Assembly: GCA_002099365.1 (NCBI GenBank)
Contig: MSED01000006.1
Location: 1,612,001 to 1,676,000 of the forward strand
Reading direction: 5' to 3'
DNA: 64,000 bases
Origin: Phialophora verrucosa
Taxonomy: Eukaryota; Ascomycota; Eurotiomycetes; Chaetothyriales; Herpotrichiellaceae
The notes under the pieces are model-generated. The model saw nothing but the letters and a program-made list of their open reading frames with translations, searched no databases and was not told where the DNA came from. Position 1 is the stretch's first letter, and the number at the start of each line of letters is the position of its first letter. Positions 63,680 to 64,000 of this stretch are shown here, piece after piece. The translations under genes were made by a program, and so were the position numbers.

Positions 63680-64000
63680 CTAGATATCCTTGTGAAACTG
63701 CGGTTGGCCCAGCCGCTTCCTCCACGCTTCGCCTTTAATCATCAGGACGACGATACCCAAGGACGTCACCGCTGTGAGCAGAGCAAGCGTGACCCACGCC
63801 CACTGGATGGTAATTTCGTCGGCGAATGGCAGACTGGATATGTCAGTATTCATCTTGCAATCGTCAGAGAATGGTCACAAGTACTTACGCATAGAACCCG
63901 AGCGGGAACGCAAAAGTCTGCCGCCAAAAGTTGTACAAGCTGCTGATTTCACCCGATTGTGGTTTGTAGCAGTCGCTGCAGTACGCGTAGCTGACTGTCG
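63680..64000 (-). CDS. MFS transporter, C-terminal fragment cut by the window edge
   Basis: The minus strand from the right edge reads a polar loop (CSDCYKPQSGEISS), then WRQTFAFPLGFYA up to a GTAAGT donor. After an intron ending at a CCAG acceptor it reads LPFADEITIQWAWVTLALLT, and it ends GEAWRKRLGQPQFHKDI with a stop at 63680. A pair of terminal TM helices with an Arg/Lys-rich tail is typical of fungal drug:H+ antiporter or polyamine-type MFS proteins. The start lies outside the window. It may belong with the P450 and two regulators to its left. Confidence 0.7.

Overview
The window is nuclear DNA from a filamentous ascomycete (Pezizomycotina). Genes are split by short GT-AG introns, mostly 45-110 nt, with CTGAC/CTAAC-like branch sites. 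The gene content is also fungal: Zn(II)2Cys6 regulators, the chitin-synthase activator SKT5, SLD2, and a FET3/FTR1 pair. I cannot name a species; a Eurotiomycetes-type genome is only a guess. I found no tRNA, rRNA, CRISPR array or intact transposon.

Layout. 0.4-5.8 kb: a rhodopsin-domain 7-TM protein and an APC-type amino-acid/choline permease. 6.4-16 kb is a housekeeping block: SLD2 (replication initiation), ribosomal protein uL15/RPL28, CHL1 (Fe-S helicase for cohesion), and SKT5, whose CaaX box is completed by a 12-nt last exon. 17.5-21.6 kb: a DUF7702-like membrane protein, a C6 regulator and an Mpv17/PMP22 protein. 22-23 kb holds a poorly defined gene or relic.

23.9-36.9 kb looks like a small catabolic or specialised-metabolism cluster: alpha/beta-hydrolase, metal-dependent amidohydrolase/decarboxylase, Baeyer-Villiger-type FMO, NmrA-like reductase, GST-like protein, a C2H2 + fungal_trans regulator, and an MFS sugar-type transporter divergent from that regulator. 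There is no PKS or NRPS. 38-41.7 kb carries the reductive iron uptake pair FTR1 and FET3 on a shared divergent promoter. That promoter has two exact ATCWGATAA sites, the consensus of SreA-type iron repressors.

42.8-50.6 kb is the least conventional part. It holds several short, intron-containing genes. Two of them share a gapless ~39-residue unit (K...PxGS..A......A, three copies in total) that I cannot assign to a known family. Next come a TOPORS-like RING E3 gene and a gene of the OTT_1508-like deaminase family. The layout recalls accessory or conflict loci, but that role is inference.

51.9-55.5 kb: an MDR reductase, with a 297-nt intron holding a G-quadruplex-type tract, and mitochondrial processing peptidase beta. 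55.8-64 kb: Zn2Cys6 regulator, cytochrome P450, second Zn2Cys6 regulator and the C-terminus of an MFS transporter, possibly another small metabolic cluster cut by the window edge.
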